Shown piece after piece: positions 23,047-31,847 of a stretch of DNA of 37,488 bases; position 1 is the first letter of the stretch; the number at the start of each line of letters is the position of its first letter. A model generated the notes under the pieces. The model was not told the DNA's origin. It ran no database searches and saw only the letters and a program-made list of their open reading frames with translations. Source of the stretch: Planctomycetota bacterium (GTDB lineage Bacteria > Planctomycetota > Planctomycetia > Gemmatales > Gemmataceae); NCBI GenBank assembly GCA_029777335.1, contig JAKOSN010000278.1, positions 1 through 37,488 of the forward strand. The letters run 5' to 3'. A program made the position numbers and the translations under genes.

Positions 23047-24225
23047 TTAACGCCGTGGCGGTACGCCTGTCGGCTGAGAAGGAGCCACTGCCGCCTGCGC
23101 AGGTGGACCCGAAACACGGTCTGGATGCGCCTGCTGATTGAATTCAAGTGGATCGAATTCGTCCACCGGAGTGGGCGGAGTTTTGGGAGTCCCAGACGTC
23201 GGCCGTGCCTCTGGCGGCGCTGGCTGAGAGGACCTGTCCGCCGGGGAGGGTTTCTCGGTGGTGGCAAGGGGCGCCAGGGCAGGCGTCGTCGGGGTCGGCG
23301 TGGCAGGAGGGACGGCTCCAGAATCAGCGCCGAACTTGCTCGCCTCGGTCGTCAGAATCGCCGCGGCCCTGGTATTCATCCGTTCTTGCAACTGGGGATT
23401 ACTGCTCACCGTCAATTTCACCCAGTCTTGCAACGTACGAAAAGCGGTCGCCTCGCGACTCTTGAGCGGAGCCTGCCCTGTGGGACCGTGAGCGCTGACC
23501 GCCTTGAGCAGCAACGGACTCAACTGGGGATTGGCCGGATTGATCTGCGCCAGCGTGGCAGTCAGATTCTGCTGCAGCACACGGCGATCACCAACCAGCC
23601 CAACCTGATAGGCGCGTTCCAACTTGAAGGCTCCGTTCCTGTCCCCACAGTGACAGCTCAAACAGGTATTCATCAGGATCGGCTGCACACGGGTGGCAAA
23701 CAGGCTGAGCGCCTCGGCACTGACATCAAGCGGCAACTCGACAGATTTGTGTTCACGGGGTTGGGGCGGACCCATGGGAGTGGGACGCGCGACCGCCGCG
23801 TGCGCCATCTGTTCCAGGTGATCGAGCAAACGTTTACTCTCGGCGTGAGTGGGCCGCAACGCGACCGCCTCCCGCACCTGTTCGAGCGCCTGCCTGGGCA
23901 ACCCTTGCAGATGACACCAGCGTGCCAGGCGCAGCCGTTCATCGGGATCTTTCAGGTTGGTCCGACTGGCAAGGAAGTGAAAGGCCTCTTCCTTGCTCGA
24001 GCACAGCAGAAGCACCTTGCTCGCGGGGATCCACGTCTCGCCAATGCTGCGGCGCACGCAGTACTGATCGCCCACCTTCTCAATATCGCCTTCAAGGGTG
24101 CGCTCGGATTCCAGGATCAGGATCTTCCCCCGCGAAGGAGAAGGCTTTTCCTGCGCGCGCACTCCCACCCCGAAGGTGAGCACCAGAACGACCACAACCA
24201 GTGAGGAGACGTTTGGAGTTTTCAT
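23047..24225 (-). CDS. Secreted CxxCH (cytochrome c-like) protein with proline-rich tail
   Basis: The 392-residue protein has a signal peptide (hydrophobic 9-21, ending VRAQ). An N-terminal domain follows with GKILILESERTLEGDIEKVGDQYCVRR and a helical TPR-like part (75-140). A short domain then carries the single heme-binding-type motif CLSCH (188-192) in LFATRVQPILMNTCLSCHCG, as in planctomycete cytochrome c-like domains. From about 305 the tail is rich in Pro, Ala and Thr and probably disordered. The CxxCH motif fits covalent c-type heme, but no distal Met is obvious. ATG 24225 begins the signal peptide directly. It sits 46 bases behind the Nif3-like gene and may share its transcript. Confidence 0.8.
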   Translation of the reverse strand: MKTPNVSSLVVVVLVLTFGVGVRAQEKPSPSRGKILILESERTLEGDIEKVGDQYCVRRSIGETWIPASKVLLLCSSKEEAFHFLASRTNLKDPDERLRLARWCHLQGLPRQALEQVREAVALRPTHAESKRLLDHLEQMAHAAVARPTPMGPPQPREHKSVELPLDVSAEALSLFATRVQPILMNTCLSCHCGDRNGAFKLERAYQVGLVGDRRVLQQNLTATLAQINPANPQLSPLLLKAVSAHGPTGQAPLKSREATAFRTLQDWVKLTVSSNPQLQERMNTRAAAILTTEASKFGADSGAVPPATPTPTTPALAPLATTEKPSPADRSSQPAPPEARPTSGTPKTPPTPVDEFDPLEFNQQAHPDRVSGPPAQAAVAPSQPTGVPPRR

Positions 24226-24271
24226 GGCGGGGCGTGTATAACGTGGGCCCCCTGCACGGTCAAGGGCAGTC

Positions 24272-25375
24272 TTACACCCAGTGGACGGGATCGGCTTCCT
24301 TGCGGCTCGCAAAGACTTCCAGCTGAGGATAGCGCCCCTGGAGCCAGACCGCGAGTTCCTCAACGGCGAAGCGTTCGGTGGCGTAATGGCCCGGGAGACA
24401 CAACGCCACACCGTGTTGCTGGGCACTGAGGTAATCGTGAAAGCGCATCTCCCCTGTGAGAAACACATCCACATGTGCCTTGACCGCATCCTGAAACAAC
24501 TCTCCGCCCGCGCCGCACACAATCGCCACGCGCTCCACTTCCCGGTGAACATCCCCAATCAGTTGCACCGGACCACAACGAAGACTTTCACGCACCCGCC
24601 GCCCCAGATCCTCCAACCGCAAGGGACTACTGAGCCGACCCACCCGCCCCGAGCCATGACGCCCCGTTAGCACCCGCAGGGGATAAACATCGAAGGCCGG
24701 TTCCTCGTAGGAATGCGCCTGACGCATGGCGGTCACCACACGTTCGACCCGGCTCTCGGGACAGACCACCTCCAGGCGCCACTCAGGCACCTCTTCACGA
24801 CGCCCCCGGGTGCCCACGGTGGGATTGGCGGCCTCGGTGGCAAAGAAGGTGCCGGTGCCATTCAGACGATAACTGCACTCGCGATACTCGCCAATCTGCC
24901 CGGCGCCCGCGTTGAAAAGCGCTGTCGAGACTTTCTCCAGATCGGCGTCGGGGACAAAGACGACCAGCTTGCACATGCGTCCGCTGGGCTCGGCACGCAG
25001 GGGCTCACAGGCGGTCATGTCCAGGCGCTGCGCCAGTTTCTCGTTGATTCCGCCCACGGTGTTGTCGAAGGCGGTGTGCGGACTGTAAACCGCCACGTCG
25101 CGCCGCACCAGATCGAGGAGCATCTTCCCCTCGGGAGTGCCCCCGGTCAGGCGTTTGACGCCCCGAAAGAGAATCGGATGGTGGCTGACGATCAGCTGCA
25201 CCCCCCGCTCGATGGCCTCCGCGGTACACTCGGGGGTCACGGTCAGACAGGTCATTACCCGCTGGACCTCGGCAGCCCGATCGCCCAGGAGAAGACCGAC
25301 ATTGTCCCAGTCGGCCGCGCGAGTTGGCGGCGCCAGCTGTTCCAGGTCGTCGAGGAGCGTGGCGAGGATCAACAT
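24272..25375 (-). CDS. Nif3-like dinuclear metal-center protein with PII-like insertion
   Basis: The 367-residue protein matches the Nif3/DUF34 family from start to end: WDNVGLLLGD, LIVSHHPILFRG with metal-ligand His65-His66, YSPHTAFDN (His100, Asp104) and near the C-terminus LTGEMRFHDYL and GHYATERF. The central insertion (about 130-235: CKLVVFVPDADLEKVSTALFNAGAGQIGEY ... HSYEEPAFDVYPL) is the PII-like domain of the longer family members. Nif3-like proteins bind two metal ions in a hexamer; they have been proposed as GTP cyclohydrolase-like enzymes but the role is unresolved. GGAG 5 bases before ATG 25375 supports the start. Confidence 0.93.
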   Translation of the reverse strand: MLILATLLDDLEQLAPPTRAADWDNVGLLLGDRAAEVQRVMTCLTVTPECTAEAIERGVQLIVSHHPILFRGVKRLTGGTPEGKMLLDLVRRDVAVYSPHTAFDNTVGGINEKLAQRLDMTACEPLRAEPSGRMCKLVVFVPDADLEKVSTALFNAGAGQIGEYRECSYRLNGTGTFFATEAANPTVGTRGRREEVPEWRLEVVCPESRVERVVTAMRQAHSYEEPAFDVYPLRVLTGRHGSGRVGRLSSPLRLEDLGRRVRESLRCGPVQLIGDVHREVERVAIVCGAGGELFQDAVKAHVDVFLTGEMRFHDYLSAQQHGVALCLPGHYATERFAVEELAVWLQGRYPQLEVFASRKEADPVHWV

Positions 25376-25481
25376 GAGACTCCATCTCCAGGAGGTTGTG
25401 GCCGGGGCATGAAGCTCATTGTACAGTGGAAAAGGAGGAGTGGCGGTCCGTCGCGCGAACGTTGATCCGGGAAGGGCACTG

Positions 25482-28400
25482 ATGGATCTCGGACGCTATC
25501 GCCTGCTCATGCCCCTGGGAGCCGGAAAAGATGGGGTAGCCTACAGTGGCGAAGCCCTCGGCACCGAACCGCCCCGCCAACGGGTGGAGGTGCGGGTGCT
25601 TCTGACCAACCGGGATGCTCCGCGCCGCTGGCGGTCCCTTTTTCCCCTGCTGCGCCGCGCGCTGCTCTTCCGCCATCCCCGCGCCCGCCCCTTGCTCGAT
25701 CTGATGCTCGAGCATCAACCCCCCTATCTGGTCCTCGAATCGAGCACGGGCCAGGCCATGACCGAGTTTCTCTGTCAGGCCCAGGCCCGGCCTCTGGAGC
25801 AGGTGCTGGAACTGGGCGAGCAGATGGCCGAGGTGTTGCTCGAAGCCCACCGCTTCGGACTGGCGCCCGCCCTCCTCGGTCCGCAATCCTTTCACGGTAA
25901 CCCCACCAACTGGAAGCTGGAGTTAACCGGACTGGATGTTCAGGGCGACCTTCCCTTCGAACTTGGACGCACCCTCGCCCAGGCCTGTCAGCCTCCGGAA
26001 GAAGAAGGCCCTGGCCACCTGGCGACTGCGATGGCGGGCAACATTCATTCGCTCGGCGTGCTGCTGCACTGGCTCCTCACCGGCGCCTCGCTCTCGGGGT
26101 TGCCCGAGGGCCGCGCGGGAGAGGAAGGCGAGGCCCCCGAGGCCGCCCTGGTTGCCTTGCTGCAAGAAATGATCGCCCTCGATCCCGCCGAACGTCCGCT
26201 CATTGGCGAGGTGCGCGATCGCCTGCGTGCTCTGCGTCGCCCGCCTCGCCTGGACACCCAGCCGCGCGTTCCGGCCTCGGAGCGACAAACGCGCCATGCC
26301 CCCGAAGGCGTCTTCCCGCCCCGGGCCGGGGCGATCCCCGCCACGCTGGGGCGCTTTCGACTCCTGGAAAAACTTGGCCAGGGCGGCATGGGCACCGTGT
26401 TCCGGGCCGAGGATCGCAGCGATGGCCGCATTGTCGCGCTCAAGTTGCTCCAACCCGAGTGGGCCGACCGCCCCGAACAATTGCGACGTTTCTTCAAGGA
26501 GGCGCGTGTCCAGGCCGAGATTCAGAATCCGAACATTATCAACTTGCTCGAAATCAACGAAGATCAGGGCTATCACTATCTGGTGCTGGAGTTCGTCGCC
26601 GGAACCACCCTGGCCGACGTCCTGGAGAACCGCCACAAACTCCCAGAACGCGAGGCGCTGGCCATCATCCTGGAGGCAGCGCGCGGACTGGCTCACGTCC
26701 ATCAACTGGGAATCGTCCATCGCGACATCAAACCCGAGAACATCCTCCTTCTGAACGATCCCTCCACACCCGTGCCGCGCGTGAAGGTGTCCGATTTCGG
26801 GCTGGCGCGCCATGTGGTGGAGACGGAATCGCTCAACTTCACGCGTCCCGGTGCCGTCCTGGGAACTCCCTGGTACATGGCTCCCGAACAGGCCGAGGGA
26901 AAACCGGTCGATGCGCGCAGCGATGTCTACGCCCTGGGCGCCACCCTTTTCCATCTGCTGGTGGGTCATCCCCCCTACAATGCGACCAACCCAATGGTTG
27001 TTCTCGACATGCACCGAACGGCCCCGGTCCCCTCGCTTCGCACCCTCAACCCCGAGTTGAGCGAGGAGATCTGCCACATCGTCGAGAAGACACTGGCCAA
27101 GGATCCTGCCGAACGGCACGCCAATGCGGGCGAACTCTTCGACGATCTGGAACGGCTGCTGCGGGGCATCCCCACTCAGCTGAGCCTCCATCCGCACCGA
27201 CCCGAGAGCGATCCCGCGCGCGTGCTCACCTTCCGCTGGCGCTGGGAGCTGGCTGCCTCGCCCGAACAGCTCTGGCCGCACGTCGCCAACACCGAACGAC
27301 TCAATCGAGCGATCGGCTTGCAACCAGTGCGCTGGACCGTCCACCACAGCGACCCTGCCGAGGCCACCGAGTCGACCGTGCAGCGCCGGGGACAGATGTC
27401 GCGCCTCGGGCTCAGCTTCGAGTGGCATGAACACCCCTTTGAATGGGTGGAAGGAAGCCGCTTTGGTGTGCTGCGCGAGTTTACCCGAGGGCCATTTCGC
27501 TGGCTGCTCAGCGATGTGGAGTTGATCCCCCGGGCCGAGGGAGGCACGACGCTCCATCATCGCATCGAGCTGGAACCAAGGCATCTGCTGGGACGCTGGT
27601 TGGCACGGCTGGAGATTGGCCATCGCATTGTTGACAATCTGGATCGTGTTTATCGCCACATGGATGCCACGCTCAGCAACCCAGCGCCGCCAGGACTCCC
27701 GCGTGATCCTTTTGAACAGCCAGCGGCGCGCGGCGAGGGTCCCCTGCATCGGTTGCGGGAACGGCTGCAGAAATTGTCTCGTCGGGGGGTGGCGCCCCCT
27801 GTGGTGGAACGACTGGGCGCCTATCTCCTGGCAGCTTCTCCTCAGGAGCTGGCACGCATCCGTCCGTTACCCCTGGCTCGTCGACTGGGAGTCGAAGCTG
27901 ATGCCTTCCTCGCGGCCTGTTTGCACGGTGTCCACGAGGGGCTCTTGACACACTTCTGGCAGGTGCTGTGTCCGTTGTGTCGCCAACCCGGGGAGAAAAG
28001 GGATTCCCTCCGAGGCATCCCCGTGCGGACTCGCTGCGAGATGTGCGCCTTCGATTTCGAGGTGGAGCTGGCGCGCTCGCTGGAGGTGGTCTTTCGGATT
28101 CATCCGGAGGTGGGGCTGTGCGACGAGGGAAGCTACTGTGTGGGCTGTCCCGTGCATTTTCCCCAGGTGGTCGCCCAGGTGCGCCTGGCTCCCGGTGAGC
28201 AACTGCAACTTGAACTCGCGCTCGCCGAGGGAGAGTATCGCCTGTGTGGACCGCAACTCGCCGGCCCCTTCTTTTTCCGTGTGGACGAAGAAGGGTGGCA
28301 ACGGCGCTGGGATGTCAATCTTTCGGCGGCTCCGGCGAGTGAGGAACAACGCGTGCTGGCCGCCCGAGGACAACGGCTGTTGCTGTGGCACAAGAGCAAC

Positions 28401-29066
28401 ACCGCGTTGATGGTTCGCATTGAACGAATGGACGCCCCGGAAGAAATGCTGACCGGCGCTCGAGTTTCCGCGCTGGCTCTCTTTCGCGAGTTCTTTCCCC
28501 AGGAAACGCCGGCCCCGGGACGCTTTCTTCCCACGGGAGTGCTCACCTTTCTGACGACCGGCCTGGAGGAGGGAGAGCACCTCTACCAGGATCTGGGCGA
28601 TCCGGGCGCTCTGGCGATACTGGGGAAGGTGCGCTCGATGACGGCCGATCAGGTGCGCCGTGAAGGGGGCGCCGTGGTGCGCGCCCTGGGCGAGGGCGTG
28701 CTCGCCGTCTTCGCCGATCCGCGTGCCGCGGTGCGCGTCGCCCTTGGGTTGCAGACGTGCCTGAAGGAACAAACGCGCACGCGGCAATTGCTGATCAAGG
28801 TGGGGGTCCATCAGGGGTCGAGCCTGGCAATCCTGCGCGATGGCGTGCTCGACTACTTTGGCGCGGCTATCCACCTGGTTGAACAACTCCCGCGCATGAT
28901 TGGCGGGGGCGAGGTGGTTCTGACCCAGAGCATGGTGGCGGAGCCCGAGGTCAGTGAACTGCTGCGCGCACGCAGTCTCACGAGCACCATCCTGGAAGGC
29001 GGCAATCTGGAAGAAATCCTGCACTGCTTCACACTCCCCACCCCTGAGGACCCCCGCGACCCCTGA
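25482..29066 (+). CDS. Fusion of pseudokinase, Ser/Thr kinase, SRPBCC-like domain, zinc region and pseudo-cyclase
   Basis: The 1194-residue protein has five parts. Residues 1-250 are a kinase-like fold without catalytic residues (VAIK Lys is Arg38; no HRD or DFG). Residues 292-560 are an intact Hanks kinase: LGQGGMG (298-304), Lys321, HRDIKPEN (413-420) and DFG (438-440). Residues 580-730 look like an SRPBCC/START fold (ELAASPEQLWPHVANTERLNRAIG). Residues 745-1010 carry CPLC (830-833), CEMC (852-855) and CVGC (886-889) and resemble the DUF5939 region of some cyclases. Residues 1018-1190 are a class III nucleotide-cyclase fold with its key residues changed: the first metal Asp is missing (LTFLTTGLEE), the second is Glu1071 and NxxxR is His1131/Gln1135. 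GGAAGGG precedes ATG 25482. No membrane helix is seen. It is divergent from the Nif3-like gene. Confidence 0.88.
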   Translation: MDLGRYRLLMPLGAGKDGVAYSGEALGTEPPRQRVEVRVLLTNRDAPRRWRSLFPLLRRALLFRHPRARPLLDLMLEHQPPYLVLESSTGQAMTEFLCQAQARPLEQVLELGEQMAEVLLEAHRFGLAPALLGPQSFHGNPTNWKLELTGLDVQGDLPFELGRTLAQACQPPEEEGPGHLATAMAGNIHSLGVLLHWLLTGASLSGLPEGRAGEEGEAPEAALVALLQEMIALDPAERPLIGEVRDRLRALRRPPRLDTQPRVPASERQTRHAPEGVFPPRAGAIPATLGRFRLLEKLGQGGMGTVFRAEDRSDGRIVALKLLQPEWADRPEQLRRFFKEARVQAEIQNPNIINLLEINEDQGYHYLVLEFVAGTTLADVLENRHKLPEREALAIILEAARGLAHVHQLGIVHRDIKPENILLLNDPSTPVPRVKVSDFGLARHVVETESLNFTRPGAVLGTPWYMAPEQAEGKPVDARSDVYALGATLFHLLVGHPPYNATNPMVVLDMHRTAPVPSLRTLNPELSEEICHIVEKTLAKDPAERHANAGELFDDLERLLRGIPTQLSLHPHRPESDPARVLTFRWRWELAASPEQLWPHVANTERLNRAIGLQPVRWTVHHSDPAEATESTVQRRGQMSRLGLSFEWHEHPFEWVEGSRFGVLREFTRGPFRWLLSDVELIPRAEGGTTLHHRIELEPRHLLGRWLARLEIGHRIVDNLDRVYRHMDATLSNPAPPGLPRDPFEQPAARGEGPLHRLRERLQKLSRRGVAPPVVERLGAYLLAASPQELARIRPLPLARRLGVEADAFLAACLHGVHEGLLTHFWQVLCPLCRQPGEKRDSLRGIPVRTRCEMCAFDFEVELARSLEVVFRIHPEVGLCDEGSYCVGCPVHFPQVVAQVRLAPGEQLQLELALAEGEYRLCGPQLAGPFFFRVDEEGWQRRWDVNLSAAPASEEQRVLAARGQRLLLWHKSNTALMVRIERMDAPEEMLTGARVSALALFREFFPQETPAPGRFLPTGVLTFLTTGLEEGEHLYQDLGDPGALAILGKVRSMTADQVRREGGAVVRALGEGVLAVFADPRAAVRVALGLQTCLKEQTRTRQLLIKVGVHQGSSLAILRDGVLDYFGAAIHLVEQLPRMIGGGEVVLTQSMVAEPEVSELLRARSLTSTILEGGNLEEILHCFTLPTPEDPRDP

Positions 29067-29088
29067 TTTCCCCCCCTCCCAGGTCGCC

Positions 29089-29117
29089 TTGTTCCCCAGC
29101 AGTAACTTTGCTACCCT
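29089..29117 (+). promoter_or_regulatory. Possible promoter of the polysaccharide cluster
   Basis: TTGTTC (29089-29094) and TACCCT (29112-29117) are 17 bases apart in the 82-base gap before ATG 29149. Each hexamer matches consensus at three positions, so the call rests mainly on spacing and location. Confidence 0.25.
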
Positions 29118-29148
29118 ACCTCGCGATTGCCGGAGGCCAGGTGGTTCC

Positions 29149-30984
29149 ATGGAGGGAGCACCCTTGACGAGCGCTACCATTCCCGAGGTACAACCCTCGG
29201 TGTTCCCCATCAACCGAGTCTTTCCTTCCGCCAGTGGAGAGTGTCGACCCCGGGGGTGGGGGCAACGGGCTCGTGTGGTCGAGCTATTTCTGCTGCTTGT
29301 GCTCCCCCTGGGACTCTACGGGGTCTACCGACCGTATTTCCTCCTCGGCCACATCAGCGGGCTCGACGCAACCTATTACGCGACGAGTTACCACAATCTC
29401 GGCGACATGATCAACCGCTTTGGCCAGCCGTATTACCTCGTTCGGTTCGGCCTGATCTTCCCGGGCGCCTTCTTCTGCTCGTTTCTGGAGCCCTACACTG
29501 CGGCGCTCGCTTTGCGCTATTGCATGATGCTCGTCGCCTCGTTGCCCGTGTTCTACATGAGCCGACGATTAAGCGGGACCTCGTTTGCCTGGCTCGCCTA
29601 CCTCTTCGTTGTGTCGAGTTCCTTGCTGATCCGCTGTCTCTCCAATGACAACCCGGAACTGGTGGCAGTTCCCTACACCCTCGCCGGGTTTTCCTTGATG
29701 CTGTGGAACCCTCGCCCACGTTGGGTTCTTTATCTGATCCTGGGCCTCCTGCTTGGGTTGTCGGTGAACTCCAACTTCTACCTGATTGCGACCTGGGGAT
29801 TGATGACAATCCCGTATCTTTATTTGACCAAGGAGAATCGCACGCTGTTGCCATTCCTCACCCAGGTTGGCAAGGATGCGCTCTGGGTCCTGGGGGGCTG
29901 TTGCCTGGCGGAACTGTTTGGAATGCTGATTTATTATCAGGCATACGGGATCTGGAAACTCTGGGTTCCGACGATCACCATGGTGCGCTGGTTGGCACAG
30001 GGCGGGCAGAAAAACTGGAAAATCGAAGGCTGGGAGTGGGTGACGAACCAGTACGTTGTCTTCCTCCCGGTGGTGCTGCTGGTGTTCCACGGCCTGCTGC
30101 GCTTGCTCCGGCCGGGTTCGCGAGCAGGAACCGCCGCGGCTCTCTGGCTGGCACTGGTCTACGGATTTCATGTCTTCTACGAGTTTGTCTGTGGCGGCAA
30201 CGTTTTGTTGTTCCACCTGTATTCGTTCTTCATGGTCCCGGCGATCCTGATGCTTGGAGTGTTCATTCTGAAGGATGTGTACCTTCTCCTGGGAGAAGGA
30301 CGGGCGACGGCGGCAGCCCTCGGAGCCTGCCTGCTTGGAGCAAACTTGCTCCTCAAGTATCCAGGTTGGACAGGGGGAAAGTCGATTCTGTGGGTCTATG
30401 GTCTTTCCGCCTGTGCGGGCCTCGCCATACTGGCGATTCGAAACTTCCCAGCCCGACGCGCGCTCCTGCTCCTGGTTCCTCTCGCCATCACCCTTTTCGG
30501 TCTGGAAAGTTGTTATCAGAACATCTATGCCAGAACCACACCGGCGGCGCAGAGTGGCCCACAGGTGTATCGCGGAATTGCCGAGTTTGTCCGCTGGATG
30601 CCCAGATACGAGGACGATTGTCGCCGCTTGAACTTCTGGTACTCGCCCGCCTCGACGTCGAATATTCTCGATACCTGGCAATCGAGTTACCTGTGGAGTT
30701 GCACGCGGATTTGTAGCGCAAACCGGGCGACGTCCCTGCGGCCATTTGACCTGAGCAGCGAAGAGGAACAACGACTGCGCGACACCGAGTTGCTTGGTCT
30801 CCTGGCCGAACGCCCAGAAGACCTGGCCACCATGAAAGCAACGCTAACCCAGAAGGGAATTCCGTACCGAGTGGAGCGACGCCGCGATTTTGTCTGTGGG
30901 CGCTTTCATATTTACGTCGAGTTACTCGGTGTTGGTCCGCTCCCAGAGGAAGAAGTGGATGGTGTGGCAGGAGGTGCCCCGTGA
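29149..30984 (+). CDS. Polytopic membrane protein, GT-C glycosyltransferase-like
   Basis: The 611-residue protein has about eleven hydrophobic helices followed by a soluble C-terminal domain of about 130 residues. After the first helix comes a loop with SGLDATYYATSYH, where an acidic residue stands as in the catalytic loop of GT-C enzymes (ArnT/PMT/PglB-like). A DNPELVAVPYTLAG stretch and AWLAYLFVVSSSLLIRC resemble dolichyl-phosphate-mannose mannosyltransferase-like families. I cannot name the family. It opens the rfb cluster and overlaps rfbF by four bases (GTGA), so it likely transfers a polyprenyl-linked sugar or assembles the surface glycan made by the following genes. Confidence 0.75.
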   Translation: MEGAPLTSATIPEVQPSVFPINRVFPSASGECRPRGWGQRARVVELFLLLVLPLGLYGVYRPYFLLGHISGLDATYYATSYHNLGDMINRFGQPYYLVRFGLIFPGAFFCSFLEPYTAALALRYCMMLVASLPVFYMSRRLSGTSFAWLAYLFVVSSSLLIRCLSNDNPELVAVPYTLAGFSLMLWNPRPRWVLYLILGLLLGLSVNSNFYLIATWGLMTIPYLYLTKENRTLLPFLTQVGKDALWVLGGCCLAELFGMLIYYQAYGIWKLWVPTITMVRWLAQGGQKNWKIEGWEWVTNQYVVFLPVVLLVFHGLLRLLRPGSRAGTAAALWLALVYGFHVFYEFVCGGNVLLFHLYSFFMVPAILMLGVFILKDVYLLLGEGRATAAALGACLLGANLLLKYPGWTGGKSILWVYGLSACAGLAILAIRNFPARRALLLLVPLAITLFGLESCYQNIYARTTPAAQSGPQVYRGIAEFVRWMPRYEDDCRRLNFWYSPASTSNILDTWQSSYLWSCTRICSANRATSLRPFDLSSEEEQRLRDTELLGLLAERPEDLATMKATLTQKGIPYRVERRRDFVCGRFHIYVELLGVGPLPEEEVDGVAGGAP

Positions 30985-31847
30985 AGGTCGCTCTGCTGGC
31001 CGGCGGATTTGGAACTCGTCTGAGCGAAGATACTCAGCACAAACCCAAACCGATGGTCGAGGTTGGTGGAATCCCCCTGCTCATTCACATCATGGGCATC
31101 TACTCCGCCTACAACCACACGGATTTCGTGATCGCCTGTGGGTATCGGGGAGATTACATCAAGGATTATTTCTCCAACTACCTGGTCAAGAATAGCGATT
31201 GGGTTCTCAATCTGCGCAGTGCGCAACGGCAAACGTATCACTCTGCGGTTCCCGATTGGAACATCTGGGTTATCGATACCGGATTACACACCATGACGGG
31301 GGGACGCATTCAACGGCTGCAATCCATTCTGGGCGATGAGACGTTCCTCGCCACCTATGGCGACGGAGTTTCGGATGTGAACCTTGAGGAACTGGTCCGT
31401 TTCCACCGCTCCCACGGCCGGTTGGCAACCGTGACCGCCGTGCGCCCCCCGGCGCGCTTCGGCTGCCTGGAACTGGAGGGAACCGCCGTCCGCAAATTCG
31501 CAGAGAAACCGCAAGCGAGTGAAGGATGGATCAACGGAGGGTTCTTTGTCTTTGAACCAGGGGTGTTCGACTACCTGACGGGAGACAGCTGTGTGTTGGA
31601 GAAGGAACCCATGCAGGCGCTCGCGGCCGATGGCCAGTTAATGGCCTACCTGCACGAAGGGTTCTGGCAACCGATGGACACGTTACGAGACCGCCAGTGC
31701 TTGGAGCAGATCTGGAATTCGGGACATCCCCCCTGGGTTGTTCGACGAGAGGAGAGCCATGACCGTCTACGAATACTATCGGAACCGGGCAGTCATGGTC
31801 ACCGGGATCATGGGGTTCAAGGGCATCTGGCTCGCAAACTGGCTTGA
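30981..31847 (+). CDS. rfbF: Glucose-1-phosphate cytidylyltransferase
   Basis: The 288-residue protein makes CDP-glucose from CTP and glucose-1-phosphate, the first step to CDP-3,6-dideoxyhexoses. It shows LAGGFGTRLSEDT, KPKPMVEVGG, the CGYRGDYIKDYF segment, ATYGDGVSDV (metal Asp) and a C-terminal EGFWQPMDTLRDRQCLEQIWNSG, all typical of RfbF and not of RmlA. GTG 30981 has AGGAGG 8 bases upstream and overlaps the previous stop. The last 31 residues after GHPPWVV are not family-like and overlap the rfbG start by 89 bases. Confidence 0.93.
   Translation: MKVALLAGGFGTRLSEDTQHKPKPMVEVGGIPLLIHIMGIYSAYNHTDFVIACGYRGDYIKDYFSNYLVKNSDWVLNLRSAQRQTYHSAVPDWNIWVIDTGLHTMTGGRIQRLQSILGDETFLATYGDGVSDVNLEELVRFHRSHGRLATVTAVRPPARFGCLELEGTAVRKFAEKPQASEGWINGGFFVFEPGVFDYLTGDSCVLEKEPMQALAADGQLMAYLHEGFWQPMDTLRDRQCLEQIWNSGHPPWVVRREESHDRLRILSEPGSHGHRDHGVQGHLARKLA

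Noticed and set aside
25923..29213. Two long antisense frames opposite the kinase fusion gene
   Set aside because: The sense frame has clear kinase motifs; the antisense frames have none.
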